From: an uncultured Rhizobiaceae group bacterium | GTDB taxonomy: Bacteria; Pseudomonadota; Alphaproteobacteria; Rhizobiales; Rhizobiaceae | Length of the DNA: 40,564 bases | NCBI GenBank assembly: GCA_937930635.1 | Contig: CALHCF010000024.1 | Location: 1-40,564 of the forward strand | Direction: 5' to 3' | Part shown: positions 26,230-33,482 of the stretch, one piece after another | Position numbering within the stretch: position 1 is the first letter of the stretch | Layout: each line of letters opens with the position of its first letter | Translations under genes and position numbers: made by a program | Notes under the pieces: model-generated | Database searches by the model: none | What the model saw: only the letters and a program-made list of their open reading frames with translations | Told to the model about the DNA's origin: nothing

Positions 26230-26772
26230 TCAACTGGGAAAATCCTCATTTCCCAGCCCAAAGTGCTGATAGCCACCGGCAAGCTTGGGTTTTCGAGCTG
26301 AAATTGTTCGCCGGTTATATCCCACCCAGTTGATCTCGCCGCACAGGCGGGCATATTCGATTTTTGGACATCGGTTCATGATCACGGTGATACCGGCCAT
26401 TTCAAGGGCCTGTGCGATGGCATCATCGCGGATTGTCAGCTGCATCCAGACCACCTTGGGCAATACCGGCATTTTCATGATCTCGCTGGCAATGCGGGGC
26501 AGTTCCTCATTGCGGCGAAAAATATCCACCATGTCCACCGGCTTCGGCAGATCCGCCAGGCTGGCATAAGTCATTGCGTCAGAAATGGTGTTGCCGGCAT
26601 GTCCCGGATTGATCGGGAAAATCTCATAGTGCTTGTCTTGAAGATAGGTCGCCACGAAATAAGACGGCCTGACCTTGTTGGCACTGGCACCAATGATGGC
26701 TACCGATTTGACCGACTGGAGAACAGAACGAATATGCGCGTCCAAATAGGTGTCGTGGTCGCCGCTATTCAT
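26230..26772 (-). CDS. CoA-binding (YccU-like) protein
   Basis: The 180-residue protein has a Rossmann-like CoA-binding domain: SVKSVAIIGASANKVRPSYFV, then YEIFPINPGHAG, TYASLADLPKPVDMVDIFR and PKVVWMQLTI. The last part has the conserved IMNRCPKIEYARL, with a cysteine often seen in this family. Such proteins bind CoA or CoA esters and their role is unclear; the fold is that of succinyl-CoA synthetase alpha. I chose ATG 26772. The start overlaps the 3' end of the crotonase gene by eight bases, so the two are probably coupled. Confidence 0.85.
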   Translation of the reverse strand: MNSGDHDTYLDAHIRSVLQSVKSVAIIGASANKVRPSYFVATYLQDKHYEIFPINPGHAGNTISDAMTYASLADLPKPVDMVDIFRRNEELPRIASEIMKMPVLPKVVWMQLTIRDDAIAQALEMAGITVIMNRCPKIEYARLCGEINWVGYNRRTISARKPKLAGGYQHFGLGNEDFPS

Positions 26773-27595
26773 CTTGCCATTCAGGATCGCGGCTTTCCAA
26801 AAAGGCACCAATCCCCTCTTCGGCATCCTTTGCCAGCATGTTTTCTGTCATAACGGCTGCGCAGTGGGCATAGGCATCCGCAAGCGGCATTTCCAGCTGC
26901 TGATAGAAAGCCTGCTTGCCCGCTTTCAGCGTGTAAGAAGACTTCTCGGCAATCTTGCGTGCATATTGAAGGGTGATCTTCTCCAGGTATTCGACAGGAA
27001 CCACCCGGTTCACCAGCCCGATCTCCCGGGCATGGCTTGGCGTGATGGCCTCACCAGTCAACAGCATTTCCATTGCATGTTTGCGATGAACGTTGCGCGA
27101 CAAGGCAACCATGGGTGTGGAGCAGAAAAGGCCGATATGGACGCCTGGCGTGCAAAAAGCAGCATCCTCGCTCGCAATAGCCAGGTCACAACTGGCCACC
27201 AGTTGACACCCCGCAGCTGTCGCGAGGCCATTGACTTCGGCAATCACCGGCTTTGGATTGTTGACGATGGCCTGCATGACGGATGAGCATTTTTCCATCA
27301 TGCTTTGGAAATAGGCCCGGCCTCGGTCCTCATCGACCCGGCGGGCCGTCATTTCCTTAAGGTCGTGTCCGGCACAAAACAAATGCCCGTTGGCTGCAAG
27401 GATAATGGCCCGTATCTCCTTGTCGCCCCCTGCCTTGTCCAGGCTGTCGCCCAGTTCGCCGAGCATCGCCTCAGACAGGGTATTTGCAGGCGGGTTGTTC
27501 AAAACCAGGCGCAAAACTCCGCCTTCCAAACGCTGTTTGGCCAGTGGAGCATCGTCCAGATCGACCGGTGTTACTATCTTGAGAACCTCTGCCAT
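26765..27595 (-). CDS. Enoyl-CoA hydratase/isomerase family protein (ECHDC3-like)
   Basis: The product is a crotonase-fold protein of 276 residues. The first oxyanion hole is in LFCAGHDLKEM, and the second in VNGLATAAGCQLVASCDLAIA. The place of the first catalytic glutamate of hydratases is Gln (in GCQL), and the second is Gly in CTPGVHIGLF. So plain enoyl-CoA hydratase activity is doubtful, as for ECHDC3-type members. The rest (HAMEMLLTGEAITPSHAREIGLVNRVV) is standard. It overlaps the CoA-binding gene by eight bases. The divergent neighbour is another crotonase with 61 bases between the starts, which suggests a shared control region and a common acyl-CoA theme. Confidence 0.9.
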   Translation of the reverse strand: MAEVLKIVTPVDLDDAPLAKQRLEGGVLRLVLNNPPANTLSEAMLGELGDSLDKAGGDKEIRAIILAANGHLFCAGHDLKEMTARRVDEDRGRAYFQSMMEKCSSVMQAIVNNPKPVIAEVNGLATAAGCQLVASCDLAIASEDAAFCTPGVHIGLFCSTPMVALSRNVHRKHAMEMLLTGEAITPSHAREIGLVNRVVPVEYLEKITLQYARKIAEKSSYTLKAGKQAFYQQLEMPLADAYAHCAAVMTENMLAKDAEEGIGAFLESRDPEWQDE

Positions 27596-27656
27596 CGAGC
27601 TTCACCCCATTTTTACATTGCCCAACACCTAATTAGTTGCAAATCTTGGCGCAACC

Positions 27657-28556
27657 ATGGGGATGAATTTACCAATGCCAGATACGGTTTTTTTGAAGAA
27701 GGACGGCTCTATCGGGCGGATCGTTCTTAACCGACCCGACGTTCTCAATGCCATTGATGATGAGCTGCCGCAGGCCCTCGCAAGATGTGTTGAGGAAGCC
27801 AACCGCGATCCCGACATCCATGTCATCGTGCTGAGTGGTGCCGGAGAAGCCTTTTGTGCAGGATATGATCTGGCTCATTACGCTCAGGCCGACGAAGGAA
27901 GCGGCCATGAAATGACCCAGGAGATGCCCTGGGACCCCATGCAGGATTACGCCTTCATGTCGCGCAACACAGAACTCTTTATGTCCCTGTGGCGCTCGCA
28001 CAAACCGGTTATTGCCAAGGTGCACGGCTTTGCCGTTGCGGGCGGATCCGACATTGCCCTGTGCTGCGACATGATCGTGATGGCCGATGATGCCCAGATC
28101 GGCTACATGCCGGCCCGGGTATGGGGGTGCCCGACCACAGCCATGTGGGTCTATCGGCTGGGGGCGGAAAAAGCCAAGCGGATGCTTTTTACCGGCGACA
28201 AGATTAACGGCAAAGAAGCCGCCGATATGGGACTGGTGTTAAAGTCAGTGCCTGCTGAATTACTTGATGAAGAAGTCGACCGGCTGGCGCACCGAATGGC
28301 GACAGTCCCTGTCAATCAGCTGATGATGCAAAAAATGGTCATTAATCAGGCTATCGAGTCGATGGGACTTTCCAGCACACAACGTCTGGCAACGGTGTTT
28401 GACGGCATAACACGGCATTCGCCGGAAGGCTTGAATTTCAAGGCACGTTCGCAGGAAACGGGGTGGAAATCTGCCGTTCGGGAGCGCGATTCCGGAACCT
28501 TTGACTGGACCAGGAACCGGCCTGTAAACCCGCAAACAGGAGGCCAGGACAAGTGA
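27657..28556 (+). CDS. Crotonase/enoyl-CoA hydratase family protein
   Basis: The protein has 299 residues. It has the oxyanion motif AFCAGYDLAHYA, then a longer than usual loop (EMPWDPMQDYAF), and AVAGGSDIALCCDMIVMADDAQIGYMPARV as separate conserved pieces. The first catalytic Glu position is Asp (GGSD) and the second is Ala (MPARV), so a reaction other than standard hydration is likely. The C-terminal helices (VNQLMMQKMVINQAIE and HSPEGLNFKARSQ) are intact. The start is uncertain: ATG codons at 27657, 27663 and 27675 are in frame. The stop overlaps the ATG of the thioesterase gene by one base (TGATG), so they are coupled. Confidence 0.9.
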   Translation: MGMNLPMPDTVFLKKDGSIGRIVLNRPDVLNAIDDELPQALARCVEEANRDPDIHVIVLSGAGEAFCAGYDLAHYAQADEGSGHEMTQEMPWDPMQDYAFMSRNTELFMSLWRSHKPVIAKVHGFAVAGGSDIALCCDMIVMADDAQIGYMPARVWGCPTTAMWVYRLGAEKAKRMLFTGDKINGKEAADMGLVLKSVPAELLDEEVDRLAHRMATVPVNQLMMQKMVINQAIESMGLSSTQRLATVFDGITRHSPEGLNFKARSQETGWKSAVRERDSGTFDWTRNRPVNPQTGGQDK

Positions 28557-28999
28557 TGACATCTGACCTGACACCAGTTTTGAGTGCGGATGAGCTGAAC
28601 CGCTACATTGTGGAGGTTTACCCGCAAATCATCGATGATTTCCCGCACATGAAAGTGGTCGGTGTTGCGCCGGGTGAAACGCATATTCAAATCCAGACCA
28701 GCGACCGCCATCTGCGCGCCGGTGGTACGGTGTCAGGCCCGACACTTTTCGCTCTGGCCGACATGGGAGGGTATATCTGTGTCCTGTCCCATATCGGTCG
28801 TGAAGCGCTGGCGGTGACGACCAATCTCAACATCAACTTTATGCGCAAGGCCATGCCAGGCACCCTGGACGGTCATTGTCGAATCCTGAAACTCGGCAAG
28901 CGTCTGATGGTCTTTGATATCGAAATTACGGCAAACGGTGAACCGGGGACGATCGCTCACGCCACAGGTACATATGCCATTCCACCCAAAACGGGCTGA
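28556..28999 (+). CDS. PaaI-family hotdog-fold thioesterase
   Basis: The protein has 147 residues. The hotdog domain has HLRAGGTVSGPTLFALADM, where the conserved Asp lies at the start of the central helix, then strands with TTNLNINFMRKAMPG and GKRLMVFDIEITANG. Proteins of this family hydrolyse acyl-CoA thioesters. Here the gene is coupled by TGATG to the crotonase upstream, so it probably releases the product of that enzyme from CoA. An in-frame GTG three bases earlier is possible but less likely. The chain length of the substrate is unknown. Confidence 0.88.
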   Translation: MTSDLTPVLSADELNRYIVEVYPQIIDDFPHMKVVGVAPGETHIQIQTSDRHLRAGGTVSGPTLFALADMGGYICVLSHIGREALAVTTNLNINFMRKAMPGTLDGHCRILKLGKRLMVFDIEITANGEPGTIAHATGTYAIPPKTG

Positions 29000-29352
29000 T
29001 CAGGTAGATAGCGACAACTTGCCGCCTGCAGCGGCTTTGGCTTGTCTGATAGGGTGGGTGGTGAACGACAGGTCGTGTTGGCGAGCCCCTCCCCGCCGTT
29101 CACCAGCTCAAGTGCAAAGCACCCGGCTGCGAACACGTTCAACAACCACCAGTCTTGGCGGGCACAGTGGCGTTGACGTGTCGCCGCTGCTATTTACGTT
29201 ACGTAATATTAGAGATCAAGCAAGTATTGCGAAGTTTCCTGATTTTTTTTGCGCCATGCGCCCAATTTGGCTCTTTTTTGCGGCATCTGAATACCATATT
29301 GATAATTACCTGATTTTAAACATTATTTCAGAACGCCTTTCATATTTTGGGG
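29000..29352. other. Gene-free gap before rplM
   Basis: I see no convincing gene here. It holds an inverted repeat at 29060-29104, a palindrome TTACGTAA at 29199-29206, and an AT-rich stretch with several T-runs from about 29240 to 29350. The AT-rich part probably lies upstream of the rplM promoter and may act as an UP-like element. Confidence 0.5.
29060..29104 (+). repeat. Inverted repeat after the thioesterase gene
   Basis: GGTGAACG (29060-29067) pairs with CGTTCACC (29097-29104) over a 29-base loop containing a smaller GGCG/CGCC element. There is no T-run after it, so it may be a Rho-dependent end or a processing hairpin. Confidence 0.4.
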
Positions 29353-29381
29353 TTGACGGCGACTCAACCCAGCCTTATGAA
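29353..29381 (+). promoter_or_regulatory. Sigma-70-type promoter for rplM-rpsI
   Basis: TTGACG at 29353-29358 and TATGAA at 29376-29381 are 17 bases apart and lie just before the structured leader. This matches a housekeeping promoter and an AT-rich upstream region precedes it. Transcription would begin near 29388. Confidence 0.5.
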
Positions 29382-29383
29382 CG

Positions 29384-29428
29384 GCCCAACAGGCCTCGTG
29401 GGAACACGGGGCCGCTGTTTGTCGGGGC
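29384..29428 (+). promoter_or_regulatory. Structured 5' leader of rplM
   Basis: GGCCTCGTG (29392-29400) and CACGGGGCC (29405-29413) form a 9-pair stem with one G-T wobble and a GGAA loop, a GNRA tetraloop. Around it AACA (29388-29391) can pair with TGTT (29416-29419), and GCCC (29384-29387) with GGGC (29425-29428). E. coli rplM is known to be autoregulated by L13 through its leader; this stacked hairpin is a candidate for a similar site. The promoter start may cut off the outermost pairs. Confidence 0.5.
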
Positions 29429-29488
29429 ATACGTTCCCTTCAGACGGTTCCAAAATACTGTATTCAAGACAGACAGGGCCTAACCCGA

Positions 29489-29953
29489 ATGAAAACCTTT
29501 TCGCAAAAACCCGCGGAAGTAGAGAAGAAATGGATCTTGATCGATGCTGAAAGCCTCGTTCCCGGTCGTCTCGCTTCTTTCGTGGCAAACCGCCTGCGCG
29601 GCAAGCACAAACCAACCTTCACCCCGCACGTTGATGACGGCGACAATGTCATCATCGTCAACGCTGAGAAGGTTGCTTTCACAGGCAAGAAGTTCACTGA
29701 CAAGAAATATTATTGGCACACCGGTTATCCCGGCGGCATCAAAGAGCGCACGGCGCGTGCGATTATTGAAGGCCGTTTCCCGGAGCGCGTGGTGCAGAAA
29801 GCTGTCGAACGGATGATGCCAGGTGGCCCTCTTTCCCGCCGTCAAATGAAAAATCTCTATGTCTATGCCGGCCCGGAGCACAAGCACGAGGCTCAAAAGC
29901 CAGAAGCCATTGATCTGGCAGCTTTGAACCCCAAAAACAAAAGGAGTGCCTGA
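29489..29953 (+). CDS. rplM: 50S ribosomal protein L13 (uL13)
   Basis: The protein has 154 residues. It has the standard pattern: [19 protein letters not shown], then LGRLAS-like [47 protein letters not shown], then [21 protein letters not shown]. It is an early-assembly protein of the large subunit. It lies upstream of rpsI with a two-base gap, the classical order, and behind a structured leader. The ribosome binding site is weak (CAGGG), which would fit translational control. The length is a little over the E. coli protein (142), as usual in alphaproteobacteria. Confidence 0.97.
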   Translation: MKTFSQKPAEVEKKWILIDAESLVPGRLASFVANRLRGKHKPTFTPHVDDGDNVIIVNAEKVAFTGKKFTDKKYYWHTGYPGGIKERTARAIIEGRFPERVVQKAVERMMPGGPLSRRQMKNLYVYAGPEHKHEAQKPEAIDLAALNPKNKRSA

Positions 29954-29955
29954 GC

Positions 29956-30540
29956 ATGGCCGAAATCAATTCTCTGGAAGAACTCGGCAGCGCTCTGGGT
30001 AGCGCAGCCCCGGCTGCGGAAGGCGCGGAAGCTCCGGCTGCTGCAACTGTATCCCCCGACGCTCCGGTTTATGAGCGCAAGGTCGATGATCAGGGCCGCG
30101 CCTATGCCACCGGCAAGCGTAAGGACGCGATTGCCCGTGTCTGGCTGAAACCTGGATCCGGTCGCATCATCATTGAAGGGTCGACAAAATCCCGTACTGT
30201 TCAAAAGAAGAACCGCAAGGAAAATTCAAAAGCCACAAAATCTCGCGATTTTTCGGAATATTTTGCCCGTCCGGTTTTGCAGATGGTTATCAAACAACCT
30301 CTTGTCGCCACCGGGCGTGAGACACAGTTTGATATTATTGCAACTGTTGGCGGTGGCGGTCTTTCCGGCCAGGCAGGTGCATTGCGCCATGGCATATCGA
30401 AGGCATTGACCCATTTTGAACCGGAACTGCGCCCCACACTGAAAGCCGGTGGCTTCCTGACACGCGACAGCCGCGTTGTGGAACGTAAGAAATACGGACG
30501 TGCAAAAGCCCGCCGTTCCTTCCAGTTCTCGAAACGCTAA
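29956..30540 (+). CDS. rpsI: 30S ribosomal protein S9 (uS9) with an internal basic insertion
   Basis: The protein has 194 residues, about 30 more than I expect for alphaproteobacterial S9 (near 160). The N-terminal extension (about 45 residues, Ala/Glu/Pro-rich) is partly usual for the group. The core is clear: [49 protein letters not shown], and the C-terminal tail [17 protein letters not shown] that reaches the P-site tRNA. Between GRIII and EYFARPVL, where relatives have only about three residues, there are about 24 (residues 75-98), with nine Lys/Arg. So there is an in-frame insertion of roughly 21 residues. It is the second gene of the rplM operon, with a terminator after it. Confidence 0.96.
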   Translation: MAEINSLEELGSALGSAAPAAEGAEAPAAATVSPDAPVYERKVDDQGRAYATGKRKDAIARVWLKPGSGRIIIEGSTKSRTVQKKNRKENSKATKSRDFSEYFARPVLQMVIKQPLVATGRETQFDIIATVGGGGLSGQAGALRHGISKALTHFEPELRPTLKAGGFLTRDSRVVERKKYGRAKARRSFQFSKR

Positions 30541-30565
30541 GGCCTGTTGCCTTGTGGTATCGTCG

Positions 30566-30594
30566 GAAAAGCGGGCTTCATGGTCCGCTTTTTC
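30566..30594 (+). terminator. Rho-independent terminator of rplM-rpsI
   Basis: AAAAGCGG (30567-30574) pairs with CCGCTTTT (30585-30592) over a 10-base loop, followed by another T. It lies 26 bases after the rpsI stop. The A-rich left arm lets it function in both directions. Confidence 0.7.
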
Positions 30595-30628
30595 ATAGGT
30601 GCAAAGCTGTTTTATCAAGAGCATTTTC

Positions 30629-31345
30629 ATGAGCTTTCGTAAGTTCAAATACCGGGTGGACAAACTTTTGCGCGGAGCCAGAGCGGATGACCGCTGGCGC
30701 AAAAATGAGTTTCACAGGAAGTTTGAGAGAAACAGCTGGAAAGATCCGGAAAGCGTCAGCGGTTCCGGCTCAACGTTGAAATATACGACAAACCTGCGCG
30801 CGCAATTGCCGGGGCTTTTCAAAGAACACGGCATTGAAACCGTCGTCGATGCCCCCTGCGGAGACTACAACTGGATGAAGTCCGTCGTGGACGAGACCGG
30901 AATTCGCTATATCGGAGTCGATATCGTGGATGGCCTCGTTGATGAAAATAATCGACAATTCAAAGATGCCTCTGTCAGCTTCATAAAGGCTGATATTTGC
31001 CGTGAGGTTTTGCCCACCGCTGACCTGGTCATTTGCCGCGATTGCCTGTTCCACCTTTCATTTGCCGACACATTTTTGGCTCTCGAGAAATTTCTGGAAT
31101 CGGACAATTCTTTGATCCTCACCAGCACGCATATCGTGGAAGACGACCACCACAACGAAGACATCCGCAGTGGTGGTTTTCGCCTGATTGATCTGTTCAA
31201 GGAACCCTACTGTTTTCCCAAACCGGCAAAACAGCATATCGAGGACTGGGTGGCCCCCTTCCCGCCACGCCAAATGGCGCTTTGGGACCGCGATCAGGTG
31301 GCGCGCGCACTCGCCCATCCTCAGGGACTTTCATCGTACAAATAG
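30629..31345 (+). CDS. Class I SAM-dependent methyltransferase
   Basis: The protein has 238 residues. The SAM-binding Rossmann fold starts with motif I VVDAPCGDYNWMK (about 72-84), then YIGVDIVDGLV with an acidic residue for the ribose, SFIKADIC, and VICRDCLFHLSFADT as the motif IV region. The N-terminal 65 residues are highly basic and may bind RNA or another acidic target. The substrate is unknown; similar proteins occur near sugar or glycan genes, but no such context exists here. It starts 34 bases after the rpsI terminator, so it may have its own promoter. ATG 30629 is preferred, with AAGAG just upstream. Confidence 0.82.
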   Translation: MSFRKFKYRVDKLLRGARADDRWRKNEFHRKFERNSWKDPESVSGSGSTLKYTTNLRAQLPGLFKEHGIETVVDAPCGDYNWMKSVVDETGIRYIGVDIVDGLVDENNRQFKDASVSFIKADICREVLPTADLVICRDCLFHLSFADTFLALEKFLESDNSLILTSTHIVEDDHHNEDIRSGGFRLIDLFKEPYCFPKPAKQHIEDWVAPFPPRQMALWDRDQVARALAHPQGLSSYK

Positions 31346-31507
31346 ACCACCGCAACTTGGGCTCCAGAGGGCGTTCTCCCTCCAATCGGTGCTCAGGTGG
31401 AAAACTCGTTCAGGCTCAGCTTCACTTTCTTTGAACGGTTGTCACACTATACTGATTGCAGATCACGAATTTGCGGCCTTGTGGCTGGGTCAAAACAGGA
31501 TGTTTTC

Positions 31508-32473
31508 ATGACACGCGAAAAATATCCCGGCATGGACAATGCCTTCACGGCAAAAACACTCCACGAAAAAGGGAGCGATCCAACATATGCTGGCGCACTG
31601 TCCTTTGCGCGGCGCAAATACACGACCGATCTGACACATGCCGACGCGGTGGTGTGGGGCATACCTCTGGATACCGCCACATCAAACCGGCCCGGCACCC
31701 GCTTTGGTCCACGCGGGGTGCGTGAAGCATCCGCGATCATGGACAATGATCCACAATACCCGTTCGGCGAGTATATTTTCAAAGATCTCGCTGTCATCGA
31801 CTATGGCGATTGCTACTTCTATTACGGCTGGCAACATCGTGTGCCGGAGATTATCGAAGAGAGCGCCGCTCATATCATCAATGCCGATTCTGCTCCCTAT
31901 CTGCTGTCGCTGGGTGGGGATCATTTCGTGACCTACCCTCTTTTGAAAGCGCACGCGGCCAAACATGGCCCTCTCGCCCTTGTTCAGTTTGATGCCCATC
32001 AAGATACCTGGGACGATGAAGACGGTGCCGTTGATCATGGTACAATGATTGCCCGCGCGGTGAACGAAGGGCTGATCGATACAAGCCGTTCGATCCAGAT
32101 AGGCATCCGCACTCATGCTCCGCGAGATTGCGGTATAGAGATCATCCACGCTTTGGACGCCCATGAGATGAGCACGACGGAAATCGTCGATCGCATTCTG
32201 GCGCGGGTGGCCGGTGCCAAGACCTATTTGACCTTCGATATTGACTGCCTTGATCCCGCCTATGCGCCTGGGACGGGGACGCCGGTTTCGGGTGGTTTTT
32301 CTTCAGCACAGGCACTGGCCATTCTTCGCCGTCTGAAAGGGCTGGAAATCGTTGGCTCAGATGTGGTAGAGGTCTCACCTGCGTATGATCACGCAGACAT
32401 TACCTCGATAGCAGGATCCACAATCGCGATGTACATGCTTGGGCTTCTTTGGGAACGACGACAGCAGCGTTGA
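31508..32473 (+). CDS. speB: Agmatinase-family ureohydrolase
   Basis: The protein has 321 residues. All six metal ligands of the arginase/agmatinase family are present: His139 (GGDH), Asp162, His164 and Asp166 (DAHQD), and Asp244 and Asp246 (DIDCLD). The two manganese ions activate water to release urea from agmatine or a related guanidino compound. The family pattern near the start (GIPLDTATSNRPGTRFGPRG) and the end (SDVVEVSPAYDHADIT) favour agmatinase over arginase, but guanidinobutyrase or guanidinopropionase are possible. Putrescine would be the product if agmatine is the substrate. I chose ATG 31508 with AGGA upstream. argC follows about 70 bases later, possibly cotranscribed. Confidence 0.88.
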   Translation: MTREKYPGMDNAFTAKTLHEKGSDPTYAGALSFARRKYTTDLTHADAVVWGIPLDTATSNRPGTRFGPRGVREASAIMDNDPQYPFGEYIFKDLAVIDYGDCYFYYGWQHRVPEIIEESAAHIINADSAPYLLSLGGDHFVTYPLLKAHAAKHGPLALVQFDAHQDTWDDEDGAVDHGTMIARAVNEGLIDTSRSIQIGIRTHAPRDCGIEIIHALDAHEMSTTEIVDRILARVAGAKTYLTFDIDCLDPAYAPGTGTPVSGGFSSAQALAILRRLKGLEIVGSDVVEVSPAYDHADITSIAGSTIAMYMLGLLWERRQQR

Positions 32474-32543
32474 ATGTTTGATTCAATGGGCTCGGAAACT
32501 GATTCCGAATACCGATCTATCCCCCTGAAAAAGAAGCCTTATC

Positions 32544-33461
32544 ATGAAACCGAAAATCTATATCGACGGCGAGCACGGCACGACCGGTCTGCAAATTCTC
32601 TCACGGCTGGAAAAGCGGGATGATATCAATCTCCTCTCAATACCTCATGCACAAAGACACGACCGCGCGGTGCGTGAAGAGCTTCTCAACGAGGCCGATT
32701 TCGCCATTTTGTGCCTGCCGGATGATGCCGCGCGCGAATCCGCCCAAATGGTCGCAAGCGGCACAACCCGGCTGATCGATGCCTCCACTGCGCACAGAAC
32801 CAATTCAGATTGGGTTTTCGGCTTCAAGGAACTGGAACCTGGCCATGACGCAACAATTGCAAAAGCCAGATTCGTTGCCAATCCGGGTTGTTATTCGACC
32901 GGGGCTATCGCTTTGATCCGCCCGCTGACCCAGGCCGGGCTGATGACGGGCGATGCAATGGTGACCATCAATGCCATTTCGGGATATTCCGGCGGCGGCA
33001 AGGGTTTGATCGCGCAGATGGAGGGCAAGGGAGAAGACGCGATTGACGCGCCGCACTTCCTCTACGCCACCAAACTCGCCCACAAACACGTTCCCGAAAT
33101 TACGCAGCACGGGTTGCTGACACGCCGCCCCCTGTTTTCGCCAAGCGTTGGCCGCTTCCCGCAGGGAATGATTGTTCAGCTTCCTTTGCATATGGCATCG
33201 CTTGCCGCGCATTCGCGTCAACAGGTTCACGAGTGCATGGCGGCTCACTACAAGGGGTGTGAGCATGTTCGGGTTGTCTCGACAGACGAAAGCGATGCTG
33301 TGATCCGCCTCGATGCATCCCAGCTCGCCAACAAGGACACTATGGATCTGCATGTTTTCGGCAATGATGAGCAGGTCAATCTGGTTGCCATTCTCGATAA
33401 TCTGGGAAAAGGCGCTTCCGGCGCCTGTGTTCAGGCACTCGATCTGATGCTGGCAGGCTGA
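32544..33461 (+). CDS. argC: N-acetyl-gamma-glutamyl-phosphate reductase, short (type 2)
   Basis: The protein has 305 residues, matching the shorter ArgC type found in many alphaproteobacteria. It begins IYIDGEHGTTGLQIL, a Gly-rich NADP-binding loop. The catalytic cysteine is Cys116 in NPGCYSTG, with the YSGGGKGL stretch and HKHVPEI further on. It reduces N-acetylglutamyl phosphate to the semialdehyde, the third step of arginine synthesis. It follows the agmatinase-family gene, so two ends of arginine metabolism are linked here. It converges with ppx with 21 bases between the stops. There is no feedback domain. Confidence 0.95.
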   Translation: MKPKIYIDGEHGTTGLQILSRLEKRDDINLLSIPHAQRHDRAVREELLNEADFAILCLPDDAARESAQMVASGTTRLIDASTAHRTNSDWVFGFKELEPGHDATIAKARFVANPGCYSTGAIALIRPLTQAGLMTGDAMVTINAISGYSGGGKGLIAQMEGKGEDAIDAPHFLYATKLAHKHVPEITQHGLLTRRPLFSPSVGRFPQGMIVQLPLHMASLAAHSRQQVHECMAAHYKGCEHVRVVSTDESDAVIRLDASQLANKDTMDLHVFGNDEQVNLVAILDNLGKGASGACVQALDLMLAG

Positions 33462-33482
33462 GGCAAAGGTAAGCGCTGCTCG

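Noticed and set aside
29000..29352. tRNA or small coding gene in the gap before rplM
   Set aside because: No cloverleaf pattern or anticodon arm could be built, and the open frames there have no ribosome binding site or plausible composition.
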